From: Parus major
Taxonomy: Eukaryota; Chordata; Aves; Passeriformes; Paridae
Reading direction: 5' to 3'
Assembly: GCF_001522545.3 (NCBI RefSeq)
Contig: NC_031770.1
Coordinates: 7,343,321 to 7,407,320 of the forward strand
DNA length: 64,000 nucleotides
Part shown: positions 1-13,078 of the stretch, piece by piece
Layout: each line of letters begins with the position of its first letter
Position numbering within the stretch: position 1 is the first letter of the stretch
Made by a program: the position numbers and the translations under genes
The notes under the pieces: model-generated
Database searches by the model: none
What the model saw: only the letters and a program-made list of their open reading frames with translations
Told to the model about the DNA's origin: nothing

Positions 1-2008
1 TATATATATATATATATGCATACTCTAGTAAAGAACTGTTATTCTTTTTCCCATATCTTTGCCTGAAAGCCCTGTAATTTCAAAGTAATAACCATCTGGA
101 GAAAAAGGAAGGTTCCCACCTTCCTTGGCAGACACCTGGCTTTTAAACCAAGACACTGAGGCATTAGGACTGAGTAAGGGCTAGCTTAAGTAGTTTCAGA
201 TCCATTTCTGGATTTATTAAATTTGAGCAAGCAAGGGAAGAATTTGCAGATAGCAAGACTATAGAATATGAGGTACCACTGCATTGGAGGATAGCAGTTC
301 AAAAGGATGGGGGACCATACCAGATTACAACTATTATCTTCACCTCCACCAATTCCAGATTCAGGTCAATTCTCCATTCACCAGATATAACTTGCTCAGA
401 AACATTTTGGTCTTTCGTGGGCTTTTTCTAATAAAGAAAACATGAAGCTTCAATTCTTTCCCCCAGCACCTTGACATATATTGCAAGATATTACAAAGCA
501 GATTTGAGTAAAGTATGTGAGCAGAACAGCATGTGACATTCAATATCCCAAGTATTTTAGGACCCTCAGGAAGTACCTAATGTCACCTGTGTATCAGGTG
601 GAACACATTTATCTCCTGCACATATCCTAAGGTCATTCTATGCAGTTATGATTTCAGTGCAATGGGAAAAACACTTACTGCCAGGGAGACTAGCTGGTGC
701 CTGAAGGATCTTATTTCTGTGGAAAAACTTGGAGAGAAAACATCAATAATGATGATGGGATCACCTGGCCCATTATCTTTTGCTTAAAGACAAGGATGGC
801 TGGGTTCTCCTTACAAAAAACCCTGCAGAATTAGACACTGTCAAAGCTCTGCAAAGCTTCCTTGAAGAGCTAAATCTGACAACTGCCTCCAGAATGTTAC
901 TGTCCCTGCTGCCAGAGACCTTGCTCAAGTTGCAGACGATTTGTGTTCACACTTTTTAGGAGAATAGAGACAGATCCATATGTCTGAAAATGGCAAGTCA
1001 CCACCACAATAGTCACATTGATGCTGGCTAATTTTTTTTCTTTTATATATTTTCTGTATTACATATATATTTGTAGCCTATTATTGGATTCATAGGTAGT
1101 TTTCCCAGTACTCTTTCCTGCCTTAATAAGCAAAAAACACATTCCAAAGCCCCTATCCTATCTTGGTTCCTCATAGGAACCAAGGCCAAAAACAGCTCTT
1201 CAGGACATATTTTTTCATAAACTAGTTCAGTTTCCATCTAAGAGGGGATGATTTAGAAGGGGCTTGAACTGGCGGGGAATTGCATCACCACTTGTGCTCC
1301 TAATTGGTGATTTTTATCAATTATGCTGATTTTCTAAATTTACAAAAATGGTATTCACCCAGTGAGGGTGGGCTTTTGTGGACATTTTTCATATCTGCCC
1401 CTACAGGCCTCCAATAAAGATCAGGCTTTATACTACCTCCTACACTAATACTACCTCAAAAGTGTGTGTTGTTTCATTTATAGGTTCTTAAGGCATCAAC
1501 ATTGTAGCAATAGAGGGAGGAGTTATTTGCTTGCTTGGCAGGCATTAATTAGCCTCAAGGCAGCATGAACACAAATCAAGATTAAAGGATTGGCTCATTT
1601 TAATCAAACCCTTCCTGCTCATTTTGATTAGGTCTAATCAGAAGCAAGGCTTTTTACAGGTAATGCCTAGTAGCCAGCAAATAAATAAATAAATAGACTG
1701 AGAACATCCCAATCAGTATCACCGTACCCTGCGCTTGCATGTCTTTACAAGTCTACATACAACTCCAACACCCACACCAATTTTCCTCTAAGACAAATTC
1801 TACATTGTGAGTTTCCCTTAACAGAAATAATGCAAGTAGGACATTATGCTAGATCACTTTTTTAAAAAAAAATTTACTAGTAAACATCTTGCCCATTTGA
1901 CTATGACAGAGTCAAACTCTTTACTTTTTATAGACTGAAGCTGTTAGCTAAAAAGCTACATGGGAATAGATGAGATTGAAAGCTGCTACCAAAAATGTAA
2001 TATAGCTC
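1..2008. other. intergenic or intronic DNA downstream of the last KIF16B exon seen
   Basis: No exon or recognisable transposon was found here. The window opens with a (TA) run at 1-17, and there is an (AAAT) run at about 1680-1696. A cluster of GATTA/TAATC motifs lies at 1576-1640 (reported as a finding). The small open frames lack protein character. If the gene continues leftward this is the intron before the last PX exon. Confidence 0.5.
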
Positions 2009-2867
2009 TGTCCTGGGGTAATCCATAATTTTATTTTATTCCTTATCTATCTGCAGCCCCCCTCCAAAATTGTTACTGTACCTTTAAGACCTTACAAACG
2101 AGAACCCTATGTGTAGAGGGGTTGTTATTGTGAATGCTTTTAAAATTGTCACTCTTAGGCAGCTTCCAGTTATTTTGCAATGTGGTATTTGCTTTGTGGG
2201 CTACCTGGTCTTTGCTCAGGCAAAGGCTTTCCTTCACTTTCTGGGTTCTCTTTTCAGTTTTTTTTCCTTGGCTCATAGAGTTAGCCATTTTGACCTGCCC
2301 TGGGGCAAATTCCACAGGCACCCACCTGTTGCCACTCCACTCCAAGCTGCCCCAACTCGTCAATGATGCCTGACCAGAGAGAGGACCACAAGTCATCCAA
2401 GCCCAGACACCTTGCCTTGCCTGCCCTGTCATCTCTTGCCACAAGGAATCTGAAGTCCCTCCATGAATTCCAGCCCTCGATCTGGAGAATACCAGTTGGA
2501 CCTCCAGTTTTTTGGGGAAATAAGCAGAGTGGGGATGGGCATGGGAGGAAGACTCACCACCTTTCCCTTTGTCCTTCGAACCATGCTCTTGGCTGCAGAG
2601 CACCAGCTTGGGGGACAGAGGATGTCCCCTCAGCATTTTCAAATCTCTATTCATTCTTGGGGGGTCCACAAGATTTAGCAATTTTGTATGTAGCATTAAT
2701 CTACCATTATTTTTTGTCTGTTGCTCTTCTGCTTGTTACTAAACTGTTATTTCTTCACTTATCTAATAGTATCTTGTTCCTTATTGGTGAGAAGGGATTG
2801 TTTGAACCCTTAAGGGGAGACAAGTCATTCCAGAGTGCTGTAATTAAAATTGTCTCAAACCAAGTCA
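2009..2867 (+). repeat. 5' LTR of the ERVK-like provirus
   Basis: It starts TGTCCTGGGGTAATCCATAA and ends near CAAACCAAGTCA. Collinear copies of the same LTR occur at 4921 (partial), 34800 and 52748, sharing blocks such as GGCAAAGGCTTTCCTT and the run TTATTGGTGAGAAGGGATTG near the 3' end. The length is about 859 bp. The several open frames inside it on both strands are shadows, not genes. Confidence 0.8.
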
Positions 2868-2871
2868 AATC

Positions 2872-2889
2872 TAGTGCCCAACTTAACAG
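2872..2889 (+). promoter_or_regulatory. retroviral primer-binding site (tRNA-Lys type)
   Basis: TAGTGCCCAACTTAACAG lies four bases after the LTR end. Its first half closely resembles the TGGCGCCCAAC start of lysine-tRNA primer sites, which define ERVK-type elements. The second half has diverged. Confidence 0.6.
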
Positions 2890-4904
2890 GGAAAAAAAAG
2901 AAAGTGAAAAAATAACACTCTTGTCCCAAATTCCTTGTATTGGGTACAACACTCACTGTCACCATGATACCCACTTTAATAATGGCTTTCTGGCACTTAG
3001 GTATGTATACTTATCCATTGATATTGACAATTCTGCCCACATCAGGGACACAAACCAGAATTGCTGTGTTGATATACTCTGTGACAATAATGTATGAAAA
3101 GATTAACATCAGAGGTAATGAGAATTACTCTTTGGGATGTGCATTCTCTGCTCTTTTTCTCTGTCCAGGTCTCAGCTGCTTCTTTTGGGGTTTATTAATA
3201 ATTGCACCCAGCCAGCTGTGGGGGAAAAGTAGAAGATAATTTTTCCCAGCCTTTTACCTCCTTCTCTCCCTTCAGGTCTGACATGTCACATTTGAGAATA
3301 TTCAGTAGCCTCTGAATGTTAAAGACATCACATTTTTGTTTTTAATTATGTTAACTTTCCTTTATATAGCCTACAGCATGTTTAGAATCAGAGATGAGAT
3401 TTCCAGAGAGGTTGTCCAGAGGTCCACCACAGTAGTGGAAAATTCTGAGTGGTGTGGGATGTGGGAAGATATAGGCCAAGCCCTGAAGAAATTCTCTGCC
3501 CTAATAATTTGGAACTTTCCTCCTGAATAAATTCAGAATCCAGCTGAGGGGAAGAAATATCTGAAAAAAAATTGTAATGAGAGGTGTAAAGAGAAGGTTA
3601 TTGAAATGTGCTGAGCCCTGGTTAATGCTTATCACACACTGCTCATACAGCAGCAGGTACAGCCAGAGGGGCAGGAGAACAAATCAGCAGACACCTTGGT
3701 CACTCAGTCTGCAGTTAAACCAGAAGGGCAGCCTCAGCCAATAGCAACTTCCCCTGTCCAGAGAAGGAAATCTAAAACCAAATCCGTTTGCCTGATGAAT
3801 GATGGGGAGCCAGGACCCTCACAGCCAGCAGAGGAATCAGAAACAGAAATAATCACTGAGTCTTTGTGCTTAGAAAGTCTTCACTATCTGAGAAAAATCT
3901 CACCTGATGGCCTGACAAGTCATTATTAAGTTGGTTGATCTGAGTCTGGAACACCACAGGCGATGGTACAGTTTTGGACAGCACTGAAGCAAGGCACTTG
4001 GGATTCCTGCCATATGATCTGCAGGAATCTAAGGGAGGCCTGAACCTCTCAGACTCTGGACACAGCTTTTAATAAGTATGAAGGAGAGATACCTTTGCCC
4101 AGAAGATCTCCAGCTGCAGCAAGGCCTTTGGAAGACCATGGAGCAAGGAACCCAATGCTTGTGAGAATTGGCTGTGATAGAGACCCTTCTTTCAGATGAC
4201 AACCAAACCACTAAGAGTCCAGAACTGGTAAAATGTACAACACTGATATGGCTCAAACTCTCATAACTAGGGACACAAGCCTATGCCCTAACACCACTGC
4301 AGTGGATTGAGGAGGATGAGACAATGTATGAAAAGGAGGTTTTGAGTATATGAAGACCCTGTAGACAGCCCGACAGAAGCACAAATGTCATCTGTGGAAA
4401 CAGACCTGACAGAGCATATGTGGAAATTGGAAGACAGGATTGCAGAGACTCATCAGAAATTCAGCAAGGAACTTAAGGAGGGCCTTCTTCAAGTCTTGTC
4501 AGTACATACCCTGAGCCCCTTTCATCAGCAGCAAACATCCCCCAGGATGTAGGGAGAGGGGGTGCACCCCACAAGCTGACTTGTGGTTCTTTCCATATGA
4601 GCACGAGGAAGACATGAGAAAACGGGATAGAAATTCTAGGGGGACTTCTGTCCTGGCAGCACAGGTACATAAACTAAAGGAGAAAACTATTAACAGAGAG
4701 AGTTCCACCAGAATGAATGTAGCTCCAGTTTCCCAAGAGAAACTTCTACAGACATATGAGTCATGGACCAAATGAACTCTGTCCATATCTGGGGGATGGT
4801 CAGTGACCACTGAAATTGTATTTGTATATAGTTATATGTAGATATGTATAGATATATGTGTTTACAGTTGAAATGTATTAATTTGGGCATTAATCAGACA
4901 ATAT
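2890..4904 (+). pseudogene. gag-like remnant and untranslated internal region of the provirus
   Basis: About 2 kb separate the primer site from the polypurine tract. Between about 3390 and 4780 there are segments that resemble avian ERVK Gag: a charged helical part at about 3390-3530 and 3570-3690 and a Pro/Ser/Glu-rich linker at 3696-3929. Weaker capsid-like fragments follow up to about 4300. Stops and frame changes interrupt it many times, so no functional protein can be made. No zinc-knuckle, protease, polymerase or envelope motif was seen. Assignment rests on composition and order plus the flanking LTRs. Confidence 0.5.
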
Positions 4905-4920
4905 GGGATAAGGGGTGGAA
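4905..4920 (+). promoter_or_regulatory. polypurine tract directly before the 3' LTR
   Basis: GGGATAAGGGGTGGAA is purine except for one T in each half and abuts the TG that opens the 3' LTR at 4921, which is the expected position for the plus-strand primer of a retrovirus. Confidence 0.7.
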
Positions 4921-5230
4921 TGTCCTGGGGTAGTCCATAATGTTATTGTATTCCATAACTATCTGCACCCTCCAGTGTTGTATCATAAGACTCTACCAAA
5001 ATTAGAACCTTGTGTGTGGAGGGGTTGTTATCTTGGGTGCTTTTAAAACTGTCACTCTCAGGCAGCTTCCAGCTTTTTTTTGCCACAGGGTATTCACTTT
5101 GTGGGCTATCTTGTCTTTGTTTAGGCAAAGGCTTTCCTTTTCTTTTTGGGTTCTCTTTTCATTTTTTTTCCTCAGCTCAGAGAGTTAGGAGTTTTGAGCT
5201 GCCTTGGGGTGAACTCCACAGGTGCCCTCC
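4921..5230 (+). repeat. truncated 3' LTR of the provirus
   Basis: It is collinear with the first third of the LTR at 2009 (TGTCCTGGGGTAGTCCATAA at the start; GGCAAAGGCTTTCCTTTTC inside). Similarity ends after CTCCACAGGTGCCCTCC near 5230, leaving U3 only. The difference from the 5' LTR is visible at many positions, so the insertion is old. Confidence 0.8.
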
Positions 5231-8200
5231 ATAAAACACTCCTTTGGGCATGTTCAGAGGTACCTAAATGACTTTGGAACTAAGCAGGTAAGAATCAAGC
5301 TTCTTTAAGCAGCTAAATTGCACTAAAAAAATACTGGGACTGACGTTTTCAGCCTCTTGGAAAAGTCTCTCTATGTTTTTCACGCACAGAATAATGCATG
5401 TTTCTTGAATCAGAGTTAGTTTCCTCCAAAACTGTACAGGTGAAGCATATTTTACCTCTGTATCTCCAGAAGTGCTTGACTGACACTAAAATTTCATTTT
5501 ACCCAAGGTGGTACTGAAATTTACTCAAATTCATATACCTTTTTGAATTTTCTTAATGTGCAAGCATTCTGAGAGATGCCAGTTATGATTCAAGGTAAAA
5601 CTGCTCTCTCAGGTTTTCAAAACCCAAACTATTCATTATAGCTATTTGGAGCATTTTTCTGTGCAAGTCTAATGGTATGAGCACATTATACTGAATTACT
5701 ATAAAGCCACATCAATTGAATTAACGTCTGAAATCAGTCTACGTCCCAAATTACAATCTTACTCTGCCTAAAATTTGTTTCAAATCCACAGGACTTATTA
5801 TTTCTTACAATGTCTGCATGCTAAAAGCTTACATTTATTGGCTTTAGGCAGCTCCAATGGAAACTGAATTGTAGGCTGGCAGGGAAGCAAAAAAAAGGCA
5901 GCAAGGGCTATGATTTACAGGTGGTCTATCAGTGTGAGCCTTGTTTGGGAAGTGAATGGCCATACTGAAAAGGATCAAAACAGACCTGACTAGTGAAGGA
6001 AACCAATCTTTTCTCCAGTCCACAAGTCAAAACAAGTCCTGTCAAAATTCATTTAGAAAGAACGACAGGACTGAATTTAGCACACATCCCAGGGCCGGTA
6101 GTGACAGTGCGTCGTCATCTGCTGGAGTGGGCTTGGCAAACACCTACCAAACAACTTGACATGCATCAGCCTCTGCTTCCTCTGGGGAAATCCCAGGCTG
6201 GAGGATGACTGATACAGTTGCTTTGGAAAGGGGTAACACCGAATTCAACCCAGTGTCCTTCACTGAGCATTCCTTTTATTCTGTATCTGCCTACACCTGG
6301 ATGTGCAGAGCCTTTAATAGAGACTGCAATGAAGGTACACATCTTCAAAACTTGATTTGTAGGAATATGTTGGGAAATTTATTCCATCCTGACAGCAAAA
6401 CACATTAGGATGTGGAGCTAAACTGCAGCTCAAACTATATATTGTCCTATTTTCTAAACCTACTAAATCATGATACACATACCTCCTTATTTTTCTGATA
6501 CTCTAAATATCTAAATATCTAAAAAGGAAAGGGAAAAATAAAAAGGCCTTCAAATTGCAAATCCTATTTAGTTATTTGGTTGTAATGGAGATAAACATCA
6601 GATCACAAAAGATAATTTTTGAGGTAGGGACCTGAAGCTATACACTTAAAGAAACACCAAAATTCTTCTAAAGAGATACATATATTATGCCACATTTTCT
6701 CTAGTAAACTCTGCAGAGGGCTTCAGACCTGATTTTGAATTGGGCCCAGAGTTTGAGCAAATGAAACCAAACTTACCATTCCTTTTGCATCCAGTAGCCT
6801 GTCGAACCAGAGCTTAAAATGAACTCATCCACAAAATAACCTCAGGCTATTGTTCCTTCTAAATGACCATCTTTATCATGTGTTTCTATTACAAGAATAA
6901 TGTCTTGCATTGTTGCAGGCTACCTGAAGGTCTACAGTATTTAATCAAAGTAACGTTTCATTGGTATGGCTTCAGCAGCTTACCTATGTGAAGTTCTGCT
7001 TCTTTGTATCTAGTGACTGTAGCCAATAAGTAAAATTAATTGTATTTATTAATTTTTTGGAGCCAACAGGGTCTCACACAAGAAGCAGAACCACTCAAAA
7101 AAAGATTAAATGCTTTGCTGCTGAGAGCTGCTGCAGCTCCTCTTTGAGGGTTGATGCTTCAAAACCAGAAAAGCCATGTGCCTTGGGCTGCCCTATTGAC
7201 AGATGGGAACCTGATATGTGAACTTGCTCTCAGATGGCTAACTGCAAAATCTTACTGCCTGCCAGCAAGACTTCAGTGCTGTTGTGGAAAAGCAGTTATT
7301 TTTGTTCTTAATTTTTTCAGTGGTTAATAGAGGTTATGAAAGGCACCTGGTGCAGACTGATTGTATCTAAGTTAGAAAATTATCTATGACATGGATTTCA
7401 TATAACTGATATTCACAGTATGGCCCAGCCACACATGTTCTCTTGTCTTTGTGGAGGCATCTATACCCTCTCCTTCCCTGATACCACTGCAACCCTTTTA
7501 TTTAATTTATCTAGTGAGAAATTAAAGCCATCACTCCAAAAGAGTGTGTTCTGTAGTTCAGACTATGGGTATGAGACAATCCTTTCTAGGATTATCAAAC
7601 ACCAACATTTGCAGCAGTTTGCTTTTGCACCAGTAGTGCTACCGGTGTGCATTCATACCTGGGAAAAAAGAGAAGTGTTTCCTTTTATTTTCCAATAAGT
7701 ATCAAATGTATTCTGAATGTGTTCTGAAGTCCATCTTATCTAGCTTCTGCTAAGAACAGTATTTATCACCACAAAGTCAGGGGCAAACATTCATTCTTCA
7801 AGAGTCAGGCTGCTGAGCAGCTGCATAAAGCTCCTTTTAGAAAGTTTTGGTATTAGGGATGTTGCAAACTGACGCCTGTGTCTAATAATTTCCTTTTAGT
7901 AATCACTTTGAGCAAACATGTATACAGTAGCTTTGAAAGGTCTTCATGACTCGTGTCAGACAGGAAAAAATAAAACAGAATTGGTAACTCTAACCCAACT
8001 GGATAGGATTTTTGCAATATAAACATCAATTCACCTATAGCTAGCACAGATTCTCTCAGTTAAATATATTTAGGAATAGGGCAGTGAAACAAAGACTTGT
8101 GGGGAGCACTACTGAAGTTCACACTGAATATTCAGGTGATGAATAATCTAAAATCTCAGTAAAATGTTTCTGTCCTCGTGACTTCAAGGAAAACCTCAAG

Positions 8201-9009
8201 GTCTGAGGCAGATTCAAACATTCTGTTTGCTCAAATTTGTTGACAAATATTTTGAGGGTGTTTTTCTTCTCAGATGTTTCTACTGCTGGCTTCCACCAAG
8301 GTGTTAATTCAAAAACTAGTAAGACACTTAAATAACAAGAATCAATCCAAGTTCAAGAAAAATGTGCTATTTCCATTATTTCACCTTTTCCTTAAGAACC
8401 AGATTCCTGGAGCCATCTCAGCATAATGTGACTTTTAAAGGGGAAACATGGCATGGCTAAAGTTAGAGACTTACTGAAAAAAAAACCCAACCCTAGAAAT
8501 CATCACCCTACAAAGGAACTCAAGTAAAAATACAAACTAAAAACCTAAACAAAGGATTTGACTTCTAAGTTAGTCTAATTTTGGAAGGTTAATTTTGGCT
8601 AAAGGTAACAGCAATATTTCAGCCAGTCCAGTGTCTACAATACTTTCCCCAGACAGTTCTACAGACTGGATGACAAAATTGAATTATGCAGCTCATTCAA
8701 GATTTATTTCTGCCTCTTGCATTAACACCTATGATGGAAATACTCATCAGCAGACATCAGGAAGTGAGGAGGTTAAGGACAATTATATTATTAATTTAAA
8801 ATAAATTGAGCATGTCTATCTTTTAAAGAGGTTCAAAGTACCAAGAAAAAGAGCAGAGCCAAGGCCAGGAAGGTGCATATGCTTCCACAGATCATGACAC
8901 AGGCTCACATTGCCATACTGTTAGCAGGTTGGCTTTTGTTCCCTGAGTTCTGTAAGTGGCAGCAAAAGACAACACATGACTCCTACTAACTGCTGAGCTT
9001 TATTTCTAG
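5231..9009. other. unannotated non-coding stretch
   Basis: AT-rich sequence with no exon of KIF16B, no other recognised gene and no clear transposon. Open frames here are under 95 codons and show no domain-like composition. Confidence 0.5.
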
Positions 9010-9150
9010 ATAACAGACCACAGGATATTCTGAGTTGAAAGGGCCTCACAAGGATCAAGTCCAGCTCTTAATGGAATGGCCAGTCTGGGGATGGAACCAA
9101 CAACCTCGGTGTTGCCAGCACCACACTCTAACCAACTGTTGATCCCTAAA
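9010..9150 (-). mobile_element. SINE with tRNA-Ile-like head and CR1-like tail (TguSINE1 type)
   Basis: Read on the minus strand, about 9072-9148 gives a diverged tRNA-Ile: AGTTGGTTAGAGTGTGGTGC corresponds to the D-arm/anticodon side and GGTTCCATCCCC to the B box (consensus GGTTCGAnnCC). It passes into a tail whose plus-strand form is AGGATATTCTGAGTTGAAAG followed by GGCCTCACAAGGATCAAGTC, which is the CR1-X 3' end. This head-tail combination is the TguSINE1 family known from songbirds, mobilised by CR1. The anticodon stem has decayed (GGCAACACC), so it is not a working tRNA gene. Confidence 0.75.
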
Positions 9151-12100
9151 AATTCCATCAGGGATTTTGTTTGTTTCTCCCTTAGCTGTCTGCAAACCAA
9201 CCTGAGGAAATGCAGCCCTGAGAACAGGGAAGAGAAAACAGTGAACAGAGACAAGGAGATACACTAAGGCTTCTGAGAGTTTTTGTTTTCCTTTAAGCAA
9301 CAACCCATTTGGATTTTGTTGGCATAACAACAGTTTTTTCCTAAACACACTGATGGCAGCAAGGGCAGGAAAGAAAGCCTAGTGAGTCCATGAATGCAAA
9401 GCTTCTGACTAAAGAGTCAAGAAAAACAGCTCAATCTGCTTTGTCAGCTTAGACCCCTGCCCAGTTTCTCTGCTGCACAATGGGAAAACAGGGCTAAAAG
9501 TAATCCTCATTACTACAACAAAGCATGAGACTAAGAGAAGAAGAAAAAAGAATAATCAGGGGAATTATATGATACAGAAACACAGTATCCACAGAAGCTG
9601 GGATTTCAGGACAATTTCTTTTTAGTGTCATTCACAGACCTAGCAACTCACTAAGGAATAAAAGATACTTTGCAGTTAAAACAGGAATAGATACATTCAC
9701 TGACTCAAGTATTTCTTGTGGTAAGTACTTCCTTTACAAGCTTTTCCTTAAAAAAATATGAAAAAATGAATACACATCATCTGAATTCACTTTAAAAATG
9801 GATCCTATACTCTTATCTACTGATTTCTATTTGCAAAAAAGGATAGATGCACACTAACTTCTGTTCATTAACTTTACTCAAAAGACTTCTTGGCTGTTTC
9901 ATTTAAGGTGGTTTTAATCAAGCAAGGTTGGCTCTGAAGTGAAATTACGGTCTTTAAAAAGCAAAACAATTAATTTAGAGTTTTGCCCTGCAACAGGTCC
10001 CTGATGAAAAGCTAAATTAATAGATTGCAATAGGGTATTTTGGGTTGATAATTTTAAATATAATTTAGATGTTTTCTCTTAATATGTATAGGCAAAAACT
10101 TGCACATTATTTTCCAAAACTCTATGGTAATGTCAAATACAATTCAAAAGACTTGATACCAACAAATGCCAAAGCAAAAGTGTTTACAGGGCAACTAAAT
10201 ATCATGCTGGAGATCAAAGTTGAGTCCTCAAGTTCATCTCATACAAAAATACTTCATGTAATGTGCTTTCCTACAAACAAGGCATTGTGAAGCTTTTGGT
10301 TAGTTAGCATTTGTACCAGCTAGGATAAATAAAAGAACTTAATGTTATACACAAACCTTGAACTTACTGTGATTTAAAAATCACAATCCTAATAATTTGG
10401 GGCTCTCTGGATTCTTTTACTCTAAGTAATTTCACCTCCATTATGATTAAATATTCCCACTTCTAAACCCAGGCTGAAATAAGGTAACACTACATCTCAA
10501 TCTTCAAACAAAGCAAACTCTGCAAAAGGCAGCCCCCCTGATTCTAGTTGTCTGGAAAAGTACCAAAACCACCACTGCTCTTCTCAGTACTTCTATTGTG
10601 GCAAGAATCCTAGAGATGATGTGTAGGAAAAAATAAATTCTTCCTAAACCATCTTGCAAAGGGACAAATCTAATTAGGCATAAGGAACTGCAGTTGCTAA
10701 GAGATGACCTGTGGGGAGCACTGAACTACCCAAAGCTATTTCAGTGCAAGAAGTTCAGGAAAAATGATATGGAGTTCCACCCTATTCAAGATGCATGAAT
10801 ACCTAATGTAAAAACTGGAAGAGCAGAGCAATTTCTTTATCACCATCACTAAGATGACCTCTCCACTAGTAATCTTACATAACAGAATATTTGTTCAGAA
10901 CAATTATTGGACTGGTATTTCAGGCTGTCATTTATTTTCAGTCAATCAAATCAGCTTAGATGCTGAATAAAAATATACATTTGTGTTGGTCTGCTAGCTG
11001 TGCTTTGCCCTTTCTAATAATGCTAAATTAGCCATTAGCTCTTGACTAAGCAAGCAGAAAACCAAACAAGCTTTTATATCCTACTACAGCTATCACCTAC
11101 AACACCTATGAAGCTTGAAAGAGATTGCAAAGTGTTTCCAGCAAATAATGAAAAAGGATCAGGTGTGAAAGTCAACTGAATACAGGCCATGTTTCTACTT
11201 GATACCAAGGTCTAACCCTCTCACCACCTCCCACCTGACCAAACTCCCATATGAGAAACACACTGCAGTCAAAAAGCCAAGGACCCAAGTCCCTCACAGA
11301 GAAAATCCCTCCATTTACTACTTTCTCATTATACACTGATGCATGCTCAAGGCTCACACCGGATTGAAAGCCACAAGGCATGAACACCCAGTATTTGAAA
11401 CAGAACTGGTGCCTGGGCCATCTGCTACTTCTGCAGTGTAATTGCCACTTTCACAGCACAACTCAGATGTTCTTTGAGCCTTCAAAGCATTACATGACCT
11501 TGGAAACCATCACTGCTTAGGTGGTTTCTCTCACTCTTCACCAAGAAGGCTGCAGCTGTGTGAGCTCTCCAGCTGTTGGCAAAGCCAGAGCAAACCACTG
11601 CAACATATGTAGTGAAAATACCATGATTAGCTTGTTGCATTGAATTCCTCATGGCAGGGATAGTAACATTTGCTTGGCTCCTTGTCCTCTTTATCTAACT
11701 TTCCTTTAGCCACAGGGCATCTTCAGTTTATCAACACTGTGAGTTGTCAGGACTACTGAGTGGAATGGCCAAGGGGCATATGCCAAAACATATTCATGTG
11801 AACAGTTGTCATATATTCTTATGCTTGAAAAATATATAGGTAATAAAGTTTTAATGACCTAATTTAGTTAAAATAGATACAATATAATTTTAAGTTAAAA
11901 CCTGGCTATAGAGCTGTAAGTATTACATGGCCACAATCAAAGCATTGCTATACACTGCAATTTTAACATTAGAATCATTACAATAAAATCTGTTAGTAAA
12001 CCAATGGAAGGTCAGAAAGATTACAGGATTAATATTTTTACTGGTACAAAAGTATGCAAATTGAGTACTAGACTGGAATATGGGCATGCCTTTTTGCTAT

Positions 12101-13078
12101 CTATCAAGGATGTGAAAGAAAAAGAAAATTCATTTTGTGCTTCATGTAAGACAGCCTCACATCAGAAGTCAGTGGGAGGATGTTTTGTTGGTAGATCAAA
12201 GAGAATGTGAAGTCCATAGAAAAAATTCAAACCACCTAAGAAAAGATTCCAGTTGTAAGCAATCTATTTTTATACTAATTTCTCTAAAACTCTACCTAAT
12301 ACTATTTTAGCTCAACAAAGAATATAAGTCTTAATGACTTGCATGATCAAGTAATCTCCATGTTGCTACAATATAGTTCCAGGGTGCAGTTTAGTCTTTG
12401 ATTATGCCTCTTCCTCTTCCTCAAAACCCCACTTCCTGCTCCTGAGCTGAAGTAAAATATGCATTAACATGGAAATATAAGGACCTAATGTGTGATAGGA
12501 GTTAAAAATCATGCCATCCACACAGCCCTGCAGAACTACCAAAACAACTCAATCCTCAAACTCAATAACCCTGTCCACAATAAAATTAAATTTTAAAATT
12601 AATTGAAAGAAAAAGAGTATGTTTGCAAAGCTGGGTTACAAAATAAAACTCAAAGATGCCTCAATATCACTTTACTTCTGTCATGAGATATTTGGATATA
12701 CTATGATAAAATAGTAAATCTCCAAATAACACATTGCATTTAAAGTAGCAGTATTTTTTTTTTAATCTTGTCTTGCACGGAGACCAGTTATCTACAGTGA
12801 ACACCTCACCCACCACCTTTCTCCCTTAAATAAATCTGTCTCCTATGAACATCTCTAAGAGTTCCCTTTTTTTTTCTAGACCAGGAGTAATTTATTTTTT
12901 AAGAGATGTTTTCTTACTTTGCAATTTACTGCTGCCATCTCCTGTGTCAAACAAGGCAGCAAGTAACTTGATACTTACAAACAGGCTATTTAATGTTGAT
13001 AATATGGGAATGGCTTCTGTTGGTCAAGCAGGGAGTACCTAAACACACAGCAGAAACCTGTTAAAAAGTTGGTAATAC
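9151..13078. other. non-coding stretch left of the last PX exon found
   Basis: This begins with the intron directly after the donor at 13077-13078. It contains no recognised exon or transposon. A homeobox-like AT-rich core (taatgctaaattagccattagc) lies at about 11020-11041. Confidence 0.5.

Larger units (their letters stand above)
2009..5230 (+). mobile_element. defective ERVK-like provirus (5' LTR, gag remnant, truncated 3' LTR)
   Basis: The element reads on the plus strand, antisense to KIF16B. A full 5' LTR (2009-2867) is followed by a lysine-tRNA-type primer-binding site, about 2 kb of internal sequence, a polypurine tract, and the first 310 bases of a 3' LTR that starts with the same TGTCCTGGGGTA as the 5' copy. 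The internal region holds only a broken gag-like remnant; there is no room for pol or env and none was seen. It was therefore either a non-autonomous, gag-only element or a deleted provirus. The 3' LTR stops matching at about 5230, so the right end was lost. Confidence 0.75.

Noticed and set aside
9072..9148. Possible tRNA-Ile gene on the minus strand
   Set aside because: The acceptor stem and anticodon arm are decayed and a CR1-like tail follows directly, so it is a SINE head.
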